Shown: piece by piece, positions 37,174 through 45,764 of the stretch | How positions within the stretch are numbered: the stretch's first letter is position 1 | Layout: the number at the start of each line of letters is the position of its first letter | Source of the DNA: Prochlorococcus sp. AG-402-L23 | GTDB taxonomy: Bacteria; Cyanobacteriota; Cyanobacteriia; PCC-6307; Cyanobiaceae | NCBI GenBank assembly: GCA_003216635.1 | Contig: QCIO01000002.1 | Location: 62,001-126,000 of the forward strand | Reading direction: 5' to 3' | Length of the DNA stretch: 64,000 nucleotides | Program-made: the position numbers and the translations under genes | Notes under the pieces: generated by a model | Database searches by the model: none | What the model saw: the letters and a program-made list of their open reading frames with translations, nothing else | What the model was told of the DNA's origin: nothing

Positions 37174-39585
37174 TTATTTTATCCACGCAATACTGCAACC
37201 AGGTCCACCCTCGTTGTTGGCTGCATCTTCAATCTTATCAACATAATTTAAACCTGATAACCAATTTCTTAGTCCTTTTTTTAATTTACCTGTGCCAATT
37301 CCATGAACAATCCATAGCGGTCCATGAAATTTTCTAATTTTTTCCTCAATAATTATTTCGGCTTCATGAACTCTTAGCCCTCTTACATCAATTGTATTTT
37401 TACTCGTTCTAATTTTAGAAAAAGAAAAATCTTCTCTTGTAGACTTGATCTCAATTTTTGACCTTTTTAAATTAGGCTTTTCTCCATTAATACCTTCAAA
37501 GTCATTTACAGATAATGTGCTTCTGAATGAACCACATTTAACTTCGTAAAAACCACCTTTTTTATCCAAATCTATAATTTGTCCTGTACTATTTAGACTT
37601 TTAATTTTTACAAAATCTCCTACCTGAGGATTCCATGATATTGACTTTTTAAATTTTTTTTGGGTTAAATGTTCAATCTCAATTTCCTTTAATCTTTTTC
37701 CAATAATTCTCGTATCCTCTCCTTTAACATTTTTATCTCTTAATTTTTTAATCAAATCTATTACCTCTTTTTTAGCCGATACAATATGTTTTGATAATTT
37801 AGACCTTTCAATTTCCTGGATTTTTTCAGCATTTATTTTTTGATATTCATAATTTCTCTTCAGTTCATCATGTAATATTTCAGTCCTTGCAATCAGTTCT
37901 GCAGCCGCTTCTGCAGAATTTTGTTGTTTAATCCTCTCTTCCTCAAGTCCTTTAATAATACTATTAATATTATCAACTTCTTTTGGCTTTAGATAATTTG
38001 CAGCTTCATTGAGTATGCTTTCATCGAGACCAATTCTCTTTGAAATTGATAAAGCATTACTTCTCCCGGGAATACCCCAGTTGAGTATATATTTGGGCTT
38101 CAAAGAATCCTCATCAAAGGCAACTGATACGTTTTCAAATCTTGAGTCATTATATTTTAAAGCCTTAATATCTCCATAATGTGTAGTTGCTAAAGTGATA
38201 TCAGATTTATTTGCAAATTCTTTTAATAAAGCCATCGCAAGAGCACTTCCTTCAAGAGGATCTGTACCAGATCCAATCTCATCTAACAAAACAACTGATA
38301 TTCCTTTCTTATTATCAAGTGAATCTAATATCTCTTTTATGCGGGATATATGCCCACTGAAGGTAGATAAATTTTCTTCTAATGATTGATTATCTCCTAT
38401 ATCCGCATATATATTTGGACAAAAAGGGATAATAGGATTATTAGTTGAGGGTATCATTAATCCTGCTCTAGCCATAAGTAAAGACAAACCCAAACCTTTT
38501 AAAGCTGCCGTTTTACCTCCAGTATTTGGACCTGTAATAGCTACAACCTTAATATTCCTATTTATATGAAAATCGACAGCCACTGGAGGAGGGGCTCCTT
38601 TTTTCTTATGTTCCCAAATCAATAACGGATGAGAAAAACCAATTAAAGAAATAATAGGATTTTTCTCAAACGTAGGAGTTTTGCCTCCAATCCATTTCGA
38701 ATATCTTGAACGAGTTAGAGCATTTTCTAATCTTAATAAAATGGATGCCATTTCAATAAGATTTTCTGAATTATCACTAACAACTTGGGACCATTTCTTA
38801 AGTAATTTAAATTCTTCTGCTGTAATCCTAGCCTCTAAAGAAGCAATCTTATTACCTTTAGTTACTACACTTTCAGGCTCAAAATATACTGTATTTCCTG
38901 AAGATGAAGAGTCATGAATTATGCCTTTAAATTTATCTACATAATTAACTTTCACTGCTAAAACAGGCCTACCATATCGATCTCCAATAGTAGTATCTTG
39001 CAAATAAGCTAAATTCTTTTGAATAAATTTCTCAACTAATATTTTTCTTTCAAGTTTCTTAGATAAATATTCTTTTCTAAGAATAGATAGTTCATTACTA
39101 GCATTGTCTGAAATCCTTCCATTAGATTCAATGCCTTTTTTAAAAATCGTTTCGATATTCTTATGGTCAATTAAATTTTTTGTAAATGATGAAATATAAG
39201 GCCTTTTTTCAAAATCTAAAAAGATTTTTTTTAAATTTCTTGCTGCAGCAATTGTTTTCGCTATTTCTAACAATTCAGAAGATGAAATTACACCTCCCTT
39301 AGAACAAATTTCAATATTTCTACTAATATCAAAAACACCAGAAAGACTAATTGATTTATCTAAATTATTTTCTAGCTCATTTATTTCAACAGTTTCATTC
39401 AAAAGTCTTTTAGATGATTCGTATTCTGAAGGAATACCAAAACTTAAAATTGCTCGTTTACCCATTTCCGTTGAGGCGAATGAAGATAAGTGCGTTTTTA
39501 ATGAATTCCACTCTAAAAGGTTTATAGATTCTTCTTCTAAGGTGTTATTTGAATATGATTTTTTGGAATAACTTTTCTCTTGCAT
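37174..39585 (-). CDS. mutS2: Endonuclease MutS2
   Basis: 803 residues from the ATG at 39585 (MQEKSYSKKSYSNN). A TTG at 39603 would overlap the upstream stop by four bases and add six residues, so that start is also possible. The ATPase has GPNTGGKTAALKGLGLS, LLDEIGSGTDPLEGSALAMA and ATTHYGDIKAL. A coiled-coil stretch follows, and the C-terminal Smr nuclease domain has DVRGLRVHEAE and WIVHGIGTGKLKKGLRNWLS. MutS2 lacks mismatch-binding residues; roles in recombination control and, in Bacillus, ribosome rescue are known. It follows the glyoxalase-like gene directly. Confidence 0.94.
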   Translation of the reverse strand: MQEKSYSKKSYSNNTLEEESINLLEWNSLKTHLSSFASTEMGKRAILSFGIPSEYESSKRLLNETVEINELENNLDKSISLSGVFDISRNIEICSKGGVISSSELLEIAKTIAAARNLKKIFLDFEKRPYISSFTKNLIDHKNIETIFKKGIESNGRISDNASNELSILRKEYLSKKLERKILVEKFIQKNLAYLQDTTIGDRYGRPVLAVKVNYVDKFKGIIHDSSSSGNTVYFEPESVVTKGNKIASLEARITAEEFKLLKKWSQVVSDNSENLIEMASILLRLENALTRSRYSKWIGGKTPTFEKNPIISLIGFSHPLLIWEHKKKGAPPPVAVDFHINRNIKVVAITGPNTGGKTAALKGLGLSLLMARAGLMIPSTNNPIIPFCPNIYADIGDNQSLEENLSTFSGHISRIKEILDSLDNKKGISVVLLDEIGSGTDPLEGSALAMALLKEFANKSDITLATTHYGDIKALKYNDSRFENVSVAFDEDSLKPKYILNWGIPGRSNALSISKRIGLDESILNEAANYLKPKEVDNINSIIKGLEEERIKQQNSAEAAAELIARTEILHDELKRNYEYQKINAEKIQEIERSKLSKHIVSAKKEVIDLIKKLRDKNVKGEDTRIIGKRLKEIEIEHLTQKKFKKSISWNPQVGDFVKIKSLNSTGQIIDLDKKGGFYEVKCGSFRSTLSVNDFEGINGEKPNLKRSKIEIKSTREDFSFSKIRTSKNTIDVRGLRVHEAEIIIEEKIRKFHGPLWIVHGIGTGKLKKGLRNWLSGLNYVDKIEDAANNEGGPGCSIAWIK

Positions 39586-39599
39586 ACAAAAAAAAAGAA

Positions 39600-39986
39600 T
39601 CAAACATTCGATTGAATCCCTTCAGGAGGAACATAAAGCATCTCTAGCCAGTTTCCTTCAGTATCCTTAATGTAAAAAGATGCTGTTCCATCTCTATGCT
39701 CATGTAACGGACCAACTTTTACGCCAGAATTTTTTAAATCATTTTGAATATTTTCCACTTCTTTCTTATTTTCAAAATGAAAAGCAAAGTGCGGACCTGC
39801 AGCTTTATAACTGGGGCCTAACAACGCAAGTCCATCTTTCCCTTTACCAGCTTCTAGATAAGACCAATCTTTATCGTCCCAAACTAAATTCATACCGAGC
39901 TTAATATAAAAAGATTTCGCCCTTTCGAGATTCTCTACTCTAAGTGCAATGTGACCAATCCTATTTACTCCTTGTGAAAACTTCAA
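39600..39986 (-). CDS. Glyoxalase-fold (VOC) family protein
   Basis: 128 residues with two beta-alpha-beta-beta-beta halves: RIGHIALRVENLERAKSFYI and HFAFHFENKKEVENI. Likely metal ligands are the His of IGHIAL, a Glu near 47 (YLEAGKG), His of PHFAFHF and Glu of WLEMLYVP. Similar enzymes include glyoxalase I and dioxygenases; the substrate cannot be assigned. It precedes mutS2 with almost no gap and follows hemB by 60 bases on the same strand. Confidence 0.82.
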   Translation of the reverse strand: MKFSQGVNRIGHIALRVENLERAKSFYIKLGMNLVWDDKDWSYLEAGKGKDGLALLGPSYKAAGPHFAFHFENKKEVENIQNDLKNSGVKVGPLHEHRDGTASFYIKDTEGNWLEMLYVPPEGIQSNV

Positions 39987-40046
39987 AACAAAGCAGTTTA
40001 TATTACTTATCTAAGAATAAACCAAATTTTTGTTAATAATGAGTTT

Positions 40047-41048
40047 TTAAGTATCCTGCAACCATTGAGATGCATCACAAGCATGATAGGTGAGTATTAA
40101 TTTTGCTCCTGCTCTTTTAAAACTAAGCAATGTTTCTAAAACAATATCTTTTTCGTTAATCCAGTTCTTCATAGCAGCAGACTTTACCATGGAATACTCC
40201 CCACTAACGTTATATGCAGCTATAGGTTTATTTGAAAAAGTGCTTAATCTATAAACAATATCCAAGTATGAAATCCCTGGTTTTACCATCAAAATATCAG
40301 CTCCTTCATACTGATCCAATGCAGATTCAATTAAAGCCTCTTTTGAATTGGCAGGATCCATTTGATATGTAGACTTATTGTCTGGAATTATTTTCTTACT
40401 ATTTTCTTTAGGAGCCGAATCTAAAGCAGTTCTAAATGGACCATAATAAGCAGATGAATATTTTGCTGTGTAACTAATAATACCTACATCACTAAATCCT
40501 TGACTATCTAGAGCAGCTCTAATTGCTCCAACTCTCCCATCCATCATGTCACTAGGGCCAATAAAATCTGCGCCAGCTCTTGCTTGTGTTAAAGCTTGTT
40601 TTTTTAAAATTTCGATTGTTTCGTCGTTCAATATTTTTCCAGTTTCTTCAACTAATCCATCATGACCATCACAAGAGTATGGGTCCAAGGCAACATCTGT
40701 CATTATTGTCATTTCTGGAATCTCTTTTTTTAATATACGAATAGCTTTAGGTATTAAACCGTCTTCATTAAAACATTCTGCTCCATCTTCAGTCTTTAAG
40801 CTATCTTTAATTTTTGGGAAAAGAACCACACACCTTATTCCCAATTCCCATGCCCTAGTAACCTCCTTTATTAAGCCATTCATATCCCATCTATAAGTTC
40901 CGGGCATTGCTGAAATTTCCTCTTTAAAATCTTTTTCATGAATAAATAATGGATATATAAAGTCCGATGCCGTTAGATGGTTTTCTCTAACCATTTCTCT
41001 AATTGCCTCGGTTCTTCTTAATCTTCTAGGACGAATAATCGAATTCAT
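40047..41048 (-). CDS. hemB: Delta-aminolevulinic acid dehydratase (porphobilinogen synthase)
   Basis: 333 residues. It condenses two aminolevulinates to porphobilinogen, feeding chlorophyll, heme and cobalamin synthesis. The catalytic lysines lie in YTAKYSSAYYGPFR and MVKPGISYLDIV. The metal-site segment reads DPYSCDGHDGL, with one Cys where zinc enzymes have three, which suggests a Mg-type enzyme. SDMMDGRVGAIR is intact. The ATG at 41048 faces bicA across a 223-base divergent region. Confidence 0.97.
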   Translation of the reverse strand: MNSIIRPRRLRRTEAIREMVRENHLTASDFIYPLFIHEKDFKEEISAMPGTYRWDMNGLIKEVTRAWELGIRCVVLFPKIKDSLKTEDGAECFNEDGLIPKAIRILKKEIPEMTIMTDVALDPYSCDGHDGLVEETGKILNDETIEILKKQALTQARAGADFIGPSDMMDGRVGAIRAALDSQGFSDVGIISYTAKYSSAYYGPFRTALDSAPKENSKKIIPDNKSTYQMDPANSKEALIESALDQYEGADILMVKPGISYLDIVYRLSTFSNKPIAAYNVSGEYSMVKSAAMKNWINEKDIVLETLLSFKRAGAKLILTYHACDASQWLQDT

Positions 41049-41259
41049 TTGTATATTATTTAAATTGAAAAATATTTATCTAATACATTAATCGTTTACC
41101 TCGCACATAAATCAATTAGAGACTCCTTTTGTTCAGGAAAATTAACTAAAATTTATTTCATAAAAGCAAAAAAAGTTACAAAAATATTTTGCACAATCTT
41201 CATTTTTCACAAATTTACGTCATTAAGAGATAATATCTTCTAGTTAAGTGTTTATTTTA

Positions 41260-41265
41260 AGGAGA
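41260..41265 (+). promoter_or_regulatory. bicA: Shine-Dalgarno that fixes the bicA start
   Basis: AAGGAG at 41260-41265 lies 6 bases before TTG 41272. It supports this start over the GTG at 41248; strong Shine-Dalgarno sequences are rare in this window. Confidence 0.7.
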
Positions 41266-41271
41266 GCATCT

Positions 41272-42924
41272 TTGAAAATAATTAATGGATTTCATCTGAA
41301 AAATGTAAGAGGCGATATTCTTGGAGGCATCACAGCCGCAGTAGTGGCTTTACCTCTCGCTCTTGCTTTTGGCAATGCTGCGTTAGGACCTGGCGGAGCA
41401 ATTTATGGACTATATGGAGCAGTAGTAGTTGGTTTTTTAGCAGCATTATTCGGCGGAACACCTGCTCAAGTTAGTGGGCCTACCGGTCCTATGAGTGTAA
41501 CTGTTGCAGGTGTAGTAGCAGGCTTAGCAGCAGTAGGGGTTCCAAGAGATCTTTCTGCAGGACAAATTTTACCTTTAGTTATGGCAGCAGTAGTCATTGG
41601 CGGCTTACTGCAAATATTATTCGGGATTCTAAAACTAGGAAAATACATTACTTTAGTTCCATACTCTGTTGTTTCAGGATTTATGTCTGGTATTGGAGTA
41701 ATAATCATTGCGCTTCAGATTGGACCATTACTTGGAATTAGCACTCGAGGTGGAGTAGTCGAATCTTTAAATACTGTATTTTCAAATTTCCAGCCCAATG
41801 GTGCTGCTATTGGAGTTGCAATAATGACACTAGGTATAGTATTTCTTACTCCTAGAAAAATAAGTCAGTGGGTTCCTTCTCCTCTCTTAGCCCTATTGAT
41901 AGTTACCCCAATATCAATATTAATTTTTGGAGATGGAGCTATTGATAGAATTGGAGAAATTCCCAGGGGAGTTCCCTCTTTAAATTTCCCAAGTTTTAAT
42001 CAATATTTCCCAATTATTTTCAAAGCAGGATTAGTCCTAGCAGTACTTGGCGCAATTGACTCCTTACTGACATCTCTAGTAGCAGACAATATCTCTCAAA
42101 CAAAACATAATTCTGATAGAGAACTTATTGGTCAAGGAATAGGAAATGCTGTTGCAGGTCTTTTTTCAGGTTTACCTGGAGCAGGAGCAACTATGAGAAC
42201 AGTTATAAATGTTAAATCTGGAGGATCAACTCCAATTTCTGGTATGGTTCACTCGGTTGTGTTGTTGATAGTTTTAGTTGGCGCAGGACCTTTAGCTGAG
42301 CAAATACCAACTGCGTTGCTTGCAGGAATTCTTATAAAAGTTGGTCTAGATATTATTGATTGGGGATTCTTGAGGAGGGCTCACAAATTATCTTTAAAAA
42401 CTTCAGTTGTAATGTACGGTGTACTCCTAATGACTGTTTTTTGGGATTTAATTTGGGCAGTTTTAGTGGGTGTATTCATAGCAAATATGCTCACTATTGA
42501 TTCAATAACCGAAACTCAACTAGAAGGTATGGATGAGGATAATCCTTTATCAAATGATGATCAAGCTAAAAATGCATTACCTGCTGATGAAAAAGCACTT
42601 CTAGATAGATGTTCAGGAGAAGTAATGTTATTTAGACTTAAAGGACCACTTAGTTTTGGAGCAGCTAAAGGTATATCTGAGAGAATGATGCTAGTAAGAA
42701 ACTACAAGGTTTTGATACTAGATATCACTGATGTACCAAGACTTGGAGTGACAGCGACTCTCGCAATAGAGGACATGATGCAGGAAGCAAAAAATAATTC
42801 CAGAAAAGCATTTGTTGCTGGGGCAAATGAAAAAGTAAAAGATAGATTAGCTAAGTTTGGAGTTGAAGGCATTATTGAAACAAGAAAAGAGGCTTTAGAA
42901 ACCGCTCTAAATGAAATAGCCTAA
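41272..42924 (+). CDS. bicA: SulP-family bicarbonate transporter (BicA-like)
   Basis: 550 residues from the TTG at 41272, chosen because of the Shine-Dalgarno just upstream and because MKIINGFHLKNVRGDILGG matches the BicA N-terminus. There are 12-14 hydrophobic segments with the SulP signature FGGTPAQVSGPTGPMSV. A cytosolic STAS domain (about 440-550) contains MLFRLKGPLSFGAAKG and LILDITDVPRLGVTATLA. BicA is a low-affinity, high-flux Na+/HCO3- symporter; SulP members can also carry sulfate, but linkage to sbtA-sbtB favours bicarbonate. sbtA starts six bases after the stop. Confidence 0.88.
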   Translation: MKIINGFHLKNVRGDILGGITAAVVALPLALAFGNAALGPGGAIYGLYGAVVVGFLAALFGGTPAQVSGPTGPMSVTVAGVVAGLAAVGVPRDLSAGQILPLVMAAVVIGGLLQILFGILKLGKYITLVPYSVVSGFMSGIGVIIIALQIGPLLGISTRGGVVESLNTVFSNFQPNGAAIGVAIMTLGIVFLTPRKISQWVPSPLLALLIVTPISILIFGDGAIDRIGEIPRGVPSLNFPSFNQYFPIIFKAGLVLAVLGAIDSLLTSLVADNISQTKHNSDRELIGQGIGNAVAGLFSGLPGAGATMRTVINVKSGGSTPISGMVHSVVLLIVLVGAGPLAEQIPTALLAGILIKVGLDIIDWGFLRRAHKLSLKTSVVMYGVLLMTVFWDLIWAVLVGVFIANMLTIDSITETQLEGMDEDNPLSNDDQAKNALPADEKALLDRCSGEVMLFRLKGPLSFGAAKGISERMMLVRNYKVLILDITDVPRLGVTATLAIEDMMQEAKNNSRKAFVAGANEKVKDRLAKFGVEGIIETRKEALETALNEIA

Positions 42925-42930
42925 TAATTT

Positions 42931-43929
42931 ATGGAAATAAATCCAATTCTGCAAAATGTATTAGCCCCGCCAGTTCTTTTCTTTTTAATTGGAGCAATAT
43001 CAGTACTCTTTAAATCTGATTTAGAAATACCAGCTCCATTACCTAAACTCTTCTCTTTATATCTGCTCTTAGCTATTGGTTTTAAAGGAGGTATAGAGAT
43101 ACAGAAAAGTGGGTTTAATGATCAAGTATTGCCGACTTTGAGCGCTGCAATACTAATGTCACTAGTAATCCCGCTGATTGGATTTTTAATTTTAAGATTT
43201 AAATTTGATGTCTTTAATTCAGCTGCAATAGCAGCAGCATACGGTTCAATAAGTGCTGTTACATTTATTTCCGCAGAAAGTTTTTTGGAAAGTCAAAAAA
43301 TAGCTTTTGATGGTTTTATGGTTGGCGCCTTAGCTTTAATGGAATCTCCTGCAATAATTGTCGGATTATTACTTGTGAAATTTGCAGCTCCCAAAAATAG
43401 ACCAAAATCAAGAAAAATGCATCTAAGCGCGATATTACACGAATCACTTTTGAATGGATCAGTTTATTTATTGCTCTCAAGCTTAATTGTAGGATTTCTC
43501 ACTGCTTCAAGTAATCCCTCAGGGATTGCAAAAATGGAGCCTTTTACTGGACAATTATTCTATGGAGCAGAATGTTTCTTCTTGTTAGATATGGGAATAG
43601 TCGCTGCTCAAAGATTGCCGAGACTGAAGAATGCGGGTTCGTTCTTGATTGGCTTTGCCATTTTCATGCCTTTATTTAACGCATTTATTGGAGTTTTCGT
43701 TGCAAGATTTTTATCTCTAGGACCTGGCAACGCACTTCTATTTGTGGTTTTATGTGCAAGCGCCTCTTATTTAGCAGTTCCTGCAGCGATGAGAATGACA
43801 GTTCCAGAAGCTAAATCTAGTTATTACATTTCAACTACACTAGGTCTAACTTTCCCATTCAATATAGTTCTAGGCATTCCCATATATATGAGTTTAGTAA
43901 ATACCATTATCCCACTGTCCCCATTATAA
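42931..43929 (+). CDS. sbtA: Sodium-dependent bicarbonate transporter SbtA
   Basis: 332 residues with about ten membrane helices in two repeats. Family landmarks are LYLLLAIGFKGGIEI, AAYGSISAVTFISAESFL, ALMESPAIIVGLLL, FFLLDMGIVAAQRL and AVPAAMRMTVPEAKSSYYI. SbtA is a high-affinity Na+/HCO3- symporter of the CO2-concentrating mechanism, inhibited by SbtB. It is placed between bicA (6-base gap) and sbtB (2-base gap) in one operon, an unusually compact bicarbonate module. Confidence 0.92.
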   Translation: MEINPILQNVLAPPVLFFLIGAISVLFKSDLEIPAPLPKLFSLYLLLAIGFKGGIEIQKSGFNDQVLPTLSAAILMSLVIPLIGFLILRFKFDVFNSAAIAAAYGSISAVTFISAESFLESQKIAFDGFMVGALALMESPAIIVGLLLVKFAAPKNRPKSRKMHLSAILHESLLNGSVYLLLSSLIVGFLTASSNPSGIAKMEPFTGQLFYGAECFFLLDMGIVAAQRLPRLKNAGSFLIGFAIFMPLFNAFIGVFVARFLSLGPGNALLFVVLCASASYLAVPAAMRMTVPEAKSSYYISTTLGLTFPFNIVLGIPIYMSLVNTIIPLSPL

Positions 43930-43931
43930 AA

Positions 43932-44213
43932 ATGAAAAGATTAGACTTGATATTTAGTGAAAGAGAACTAGATGCAATAATTAAAACATTAGAAAAAGCT
44001 AATGTTCCTGGATATACAGTTATGAAACACGCCACAGGCAGAGGGCCTGAAAGAGTTGTTACTGAAGATATGGAATTTACAGGATTAGGCGCAAATGCTC
44101 ATGTAATTGTTTTTTGTGAGCAAGAATTAATAGATAAAATGAGAGATAACATCAGGGACGACTTAAGCTACTATGGAGGAGTCGCTTATATTTCTGAAGC
44201 AAAACCCCTTTAA
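43932..44213 (+). CDS. sbtB: PII-like regulator SbtB (short form)
   Basis: 93 residues of the PII-like ferredoxin fold: MKRLDLIFSERELDAIIKTL, GYTVMKHATGRGPERVV, and NAHVIVFCEQELIDKM. SbtB trimers bind cAMP, AMP, ADP or ATP and plug or stabilise SbtA according to carbon supply. The protein ends at GGVAYISEAKPL, so it lacks the C-terminal cysteine-bracketed redox loop known from Synechocystis SbtB. It lies two bases after sbtA, consistent with co-expression in the right ratio. Confidence 0.9.
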   Translation: MKRLDLIFSERELDAIIKTLEKANVPGYTVMKHATGRGPERVVTEDMEFTGLGANAHVIVFCEQELIDKMRDNIRDDLSYYGGVAYISEAKPL

Positions 44214-44235
44214 ATTAAAGAAGAAATATTTATTT

Positions 44236-45192
44236 TTAAGAATGAATCCAATCTACTCTGATATTTTTTCTACTATTTAAATATCTATCAATTGACATTG
44301 CGGCAATACATCCATCAGAAGCAGCAACAACAGCTTGCTTAAATGGTGTATTTCTTATATCTCCAATAGCCCACACTCCATCTGAGTTTGTAGACATAAA
44401 GTCATCCACAATAACTCCTCCGTCTTCTTTTAAAGCAATTTGATCCCCTAAAAAATCAGTAATCGGCTTTGAACCACTCATATAGACAAAGACTCCGTCT
44501 AAATTTAAATTAATAGGATTTTCTTCTTGCTTATTTTTTACAACAACCCCATTCACACCCATATCATCACCCAATATTTCCAATAATCTTGTTCTACTCC
44601 AATGTTTTATATTTGAATTATCCATCAAGTCCATAGCTTCTTCATTATCTGATTTAGGATCACTTGATGTAATCCAATGCACAGTTGATGCAAATTTAGT
44701 TAGAACAGTTGCCTCTTCAATTGCCTCCTTATTCACTCCAACAACGGCAACTTCTCTATTTTTATAAAAAGCCCCATCACATGTAGCACAATAACTTACT
44801 CCTTTACCAAGAAAATCGGCTTCTCCCTTAAATGATGCAGGCCTACCCATTGCTCCACTTGCAAGTACAAGTGCTTTAGCTTTGAAAGTACCTTCGGGTG
44901 TATAAACCATTTTCCATTCTCCACCAGCGTCTATTCCAAACACTTGGGCTCTTCTATAGTCTGTGCCGTATTGCACAGCCTGTTCTCTCATTAGAGTAAG
45001 TAATTTCTCCCCGCTTATATCAACCGGAACACCTGGATAATTAGCTATTTGATGAGTTATTGCTAAGGCGCCAACAGATGGATTTTTATCTAAAATTACT
45101 GTCTTCAAGTTTGAACGAGATGTATAAAGTGCGCAAGTACATCCGGCCGGGCCTCCTCCGATAATAACGACATCTGACTCAATGATTTCCAA
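44236..45192 (-). CDS. Thioredoxin-reductase-like flavoprotein lacking NADPH motifs
   Basis: 318 residues. The FAD-binding GGGPAGCTCALYTSRSNL is at the N-terminus, the redox pair is in CATCDGAF near 136-143, and the second FAD site is GVWAIGDIRNTPFKQAVVAA. The NADPH domain is degenerate: VAVVGVNKEAIEEA replaces the usual VGGGDTAxEEA, and WITSSD stands where HRRDxxRA is expected. This recalls pyridine-nucleotide-independent members such as the cyanobacterial DDOR enzymes. The start is TTG with GGAG ten bases upstream (45203-45206). It converges on sbtB. Confidence 0.82.
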   Translation of the reverse strand: MEIIESDVVIIGGGPAGCTCALYTSRSNLKTVILDKNPSVGALAITHQIANYPGVPVDISGEKLLTLMREQAVQYGTDYRRAQVFGIDAGGEWKMVYTPEGTFKAKALVLASGAMGRPASFKGEADFLGKGVSYCATCDGAFYKNREVAVVGVNKEAIEEATVLTKFASTVHWITSSDPKSDNEEAMDLMDNSNIKHWSRTRLLEILGDDMGVNGVVVKNKQEENPINLNLDGVFVYMSGSKPITDFLGDQIALKEDGGVIVDDFMSTNSDGVWAIGDIRNTPFKQAVVAASDGCIAAMSIDRYLNSRKNIRVDWIHS

Positions 45193-45446
45193 TTTTAAAA
45201 AACTCCTTTTTAGTAGTTAATTAGCTGAGTTCTTGGTTAGAAGATATTTTTAATGTAAATATCTGAACCGTTATCTAGATATAAGTTAAAAGAAAAAAGA
45301 GAAAAAAGCATAATATAGAAACAAACTTACATAGGAAAAACATAAAAAATTAATTATCAAAATGATCAGTTACGTGAAAAGTTCTGTATTGATCTATTAT
45401 TAGGTCATATCGAAAAATCAATTGCTGTAGAAACCTTATATTTTTT

Positions 45447-45764
45447 ATGACCAACTCTGATTACCTTTTAAAAGCTGCCATTAAGAAAGTAACCGAAAAA
45501 TTAAACGGGATATTGGTTGAAAAAATTGAAGAAGCAACAAATATTGCTCAGGATGCTCCAGAAATTATTAAAAAAGAATTTGATAGTTTGAAAGAATCCA
45601 TAATCGAAGAAGCCTCAAGAATGGAAAAAGCAGAAAATTTTCAAGAAAATGAGTCTACAAATACTTATCAAGATTCCAAAATCAAAAAAGCTTTAAATGA
45701 AATTGAAGGTATCAATAAGCAAATTGATCTCTTTAACAAAACCATAAATAATCAAATTAAATGA
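45447..45764 (+). CDS. Charged coiled-coil protein of unknown function
   Basis: 105 residues, ATG start, rich in Glu, Lys and Ile with no membrane segment: KAAIKKVTEKLNGILVEKIE and KALNEIEGINKQIDLF suggest helical coiled coils. I do not recognise a family. The stop overlaps the UbiB-like start by four bases (ATGA), so the two are translationally coupled and may work together. Upstream is a 254-base divergent region with two short inverted repeats. Confidence 0.7.
   Translation: MTNSDYLLKAAIKKVTEKLNGILVEKIEEATNIAQDAPEIIKKEFDSLKESIIEEASRMEKAENFQENESTNTYQDSKIKKALNEIEGINKQIDLFNKTINNQIK

Noticed and set aside
41248..41271. GTG at 41248 as the bicA start
   Set aside because: It places the Shine-Dalgarno inside the coding region and adds eight residues not typical of BicA.
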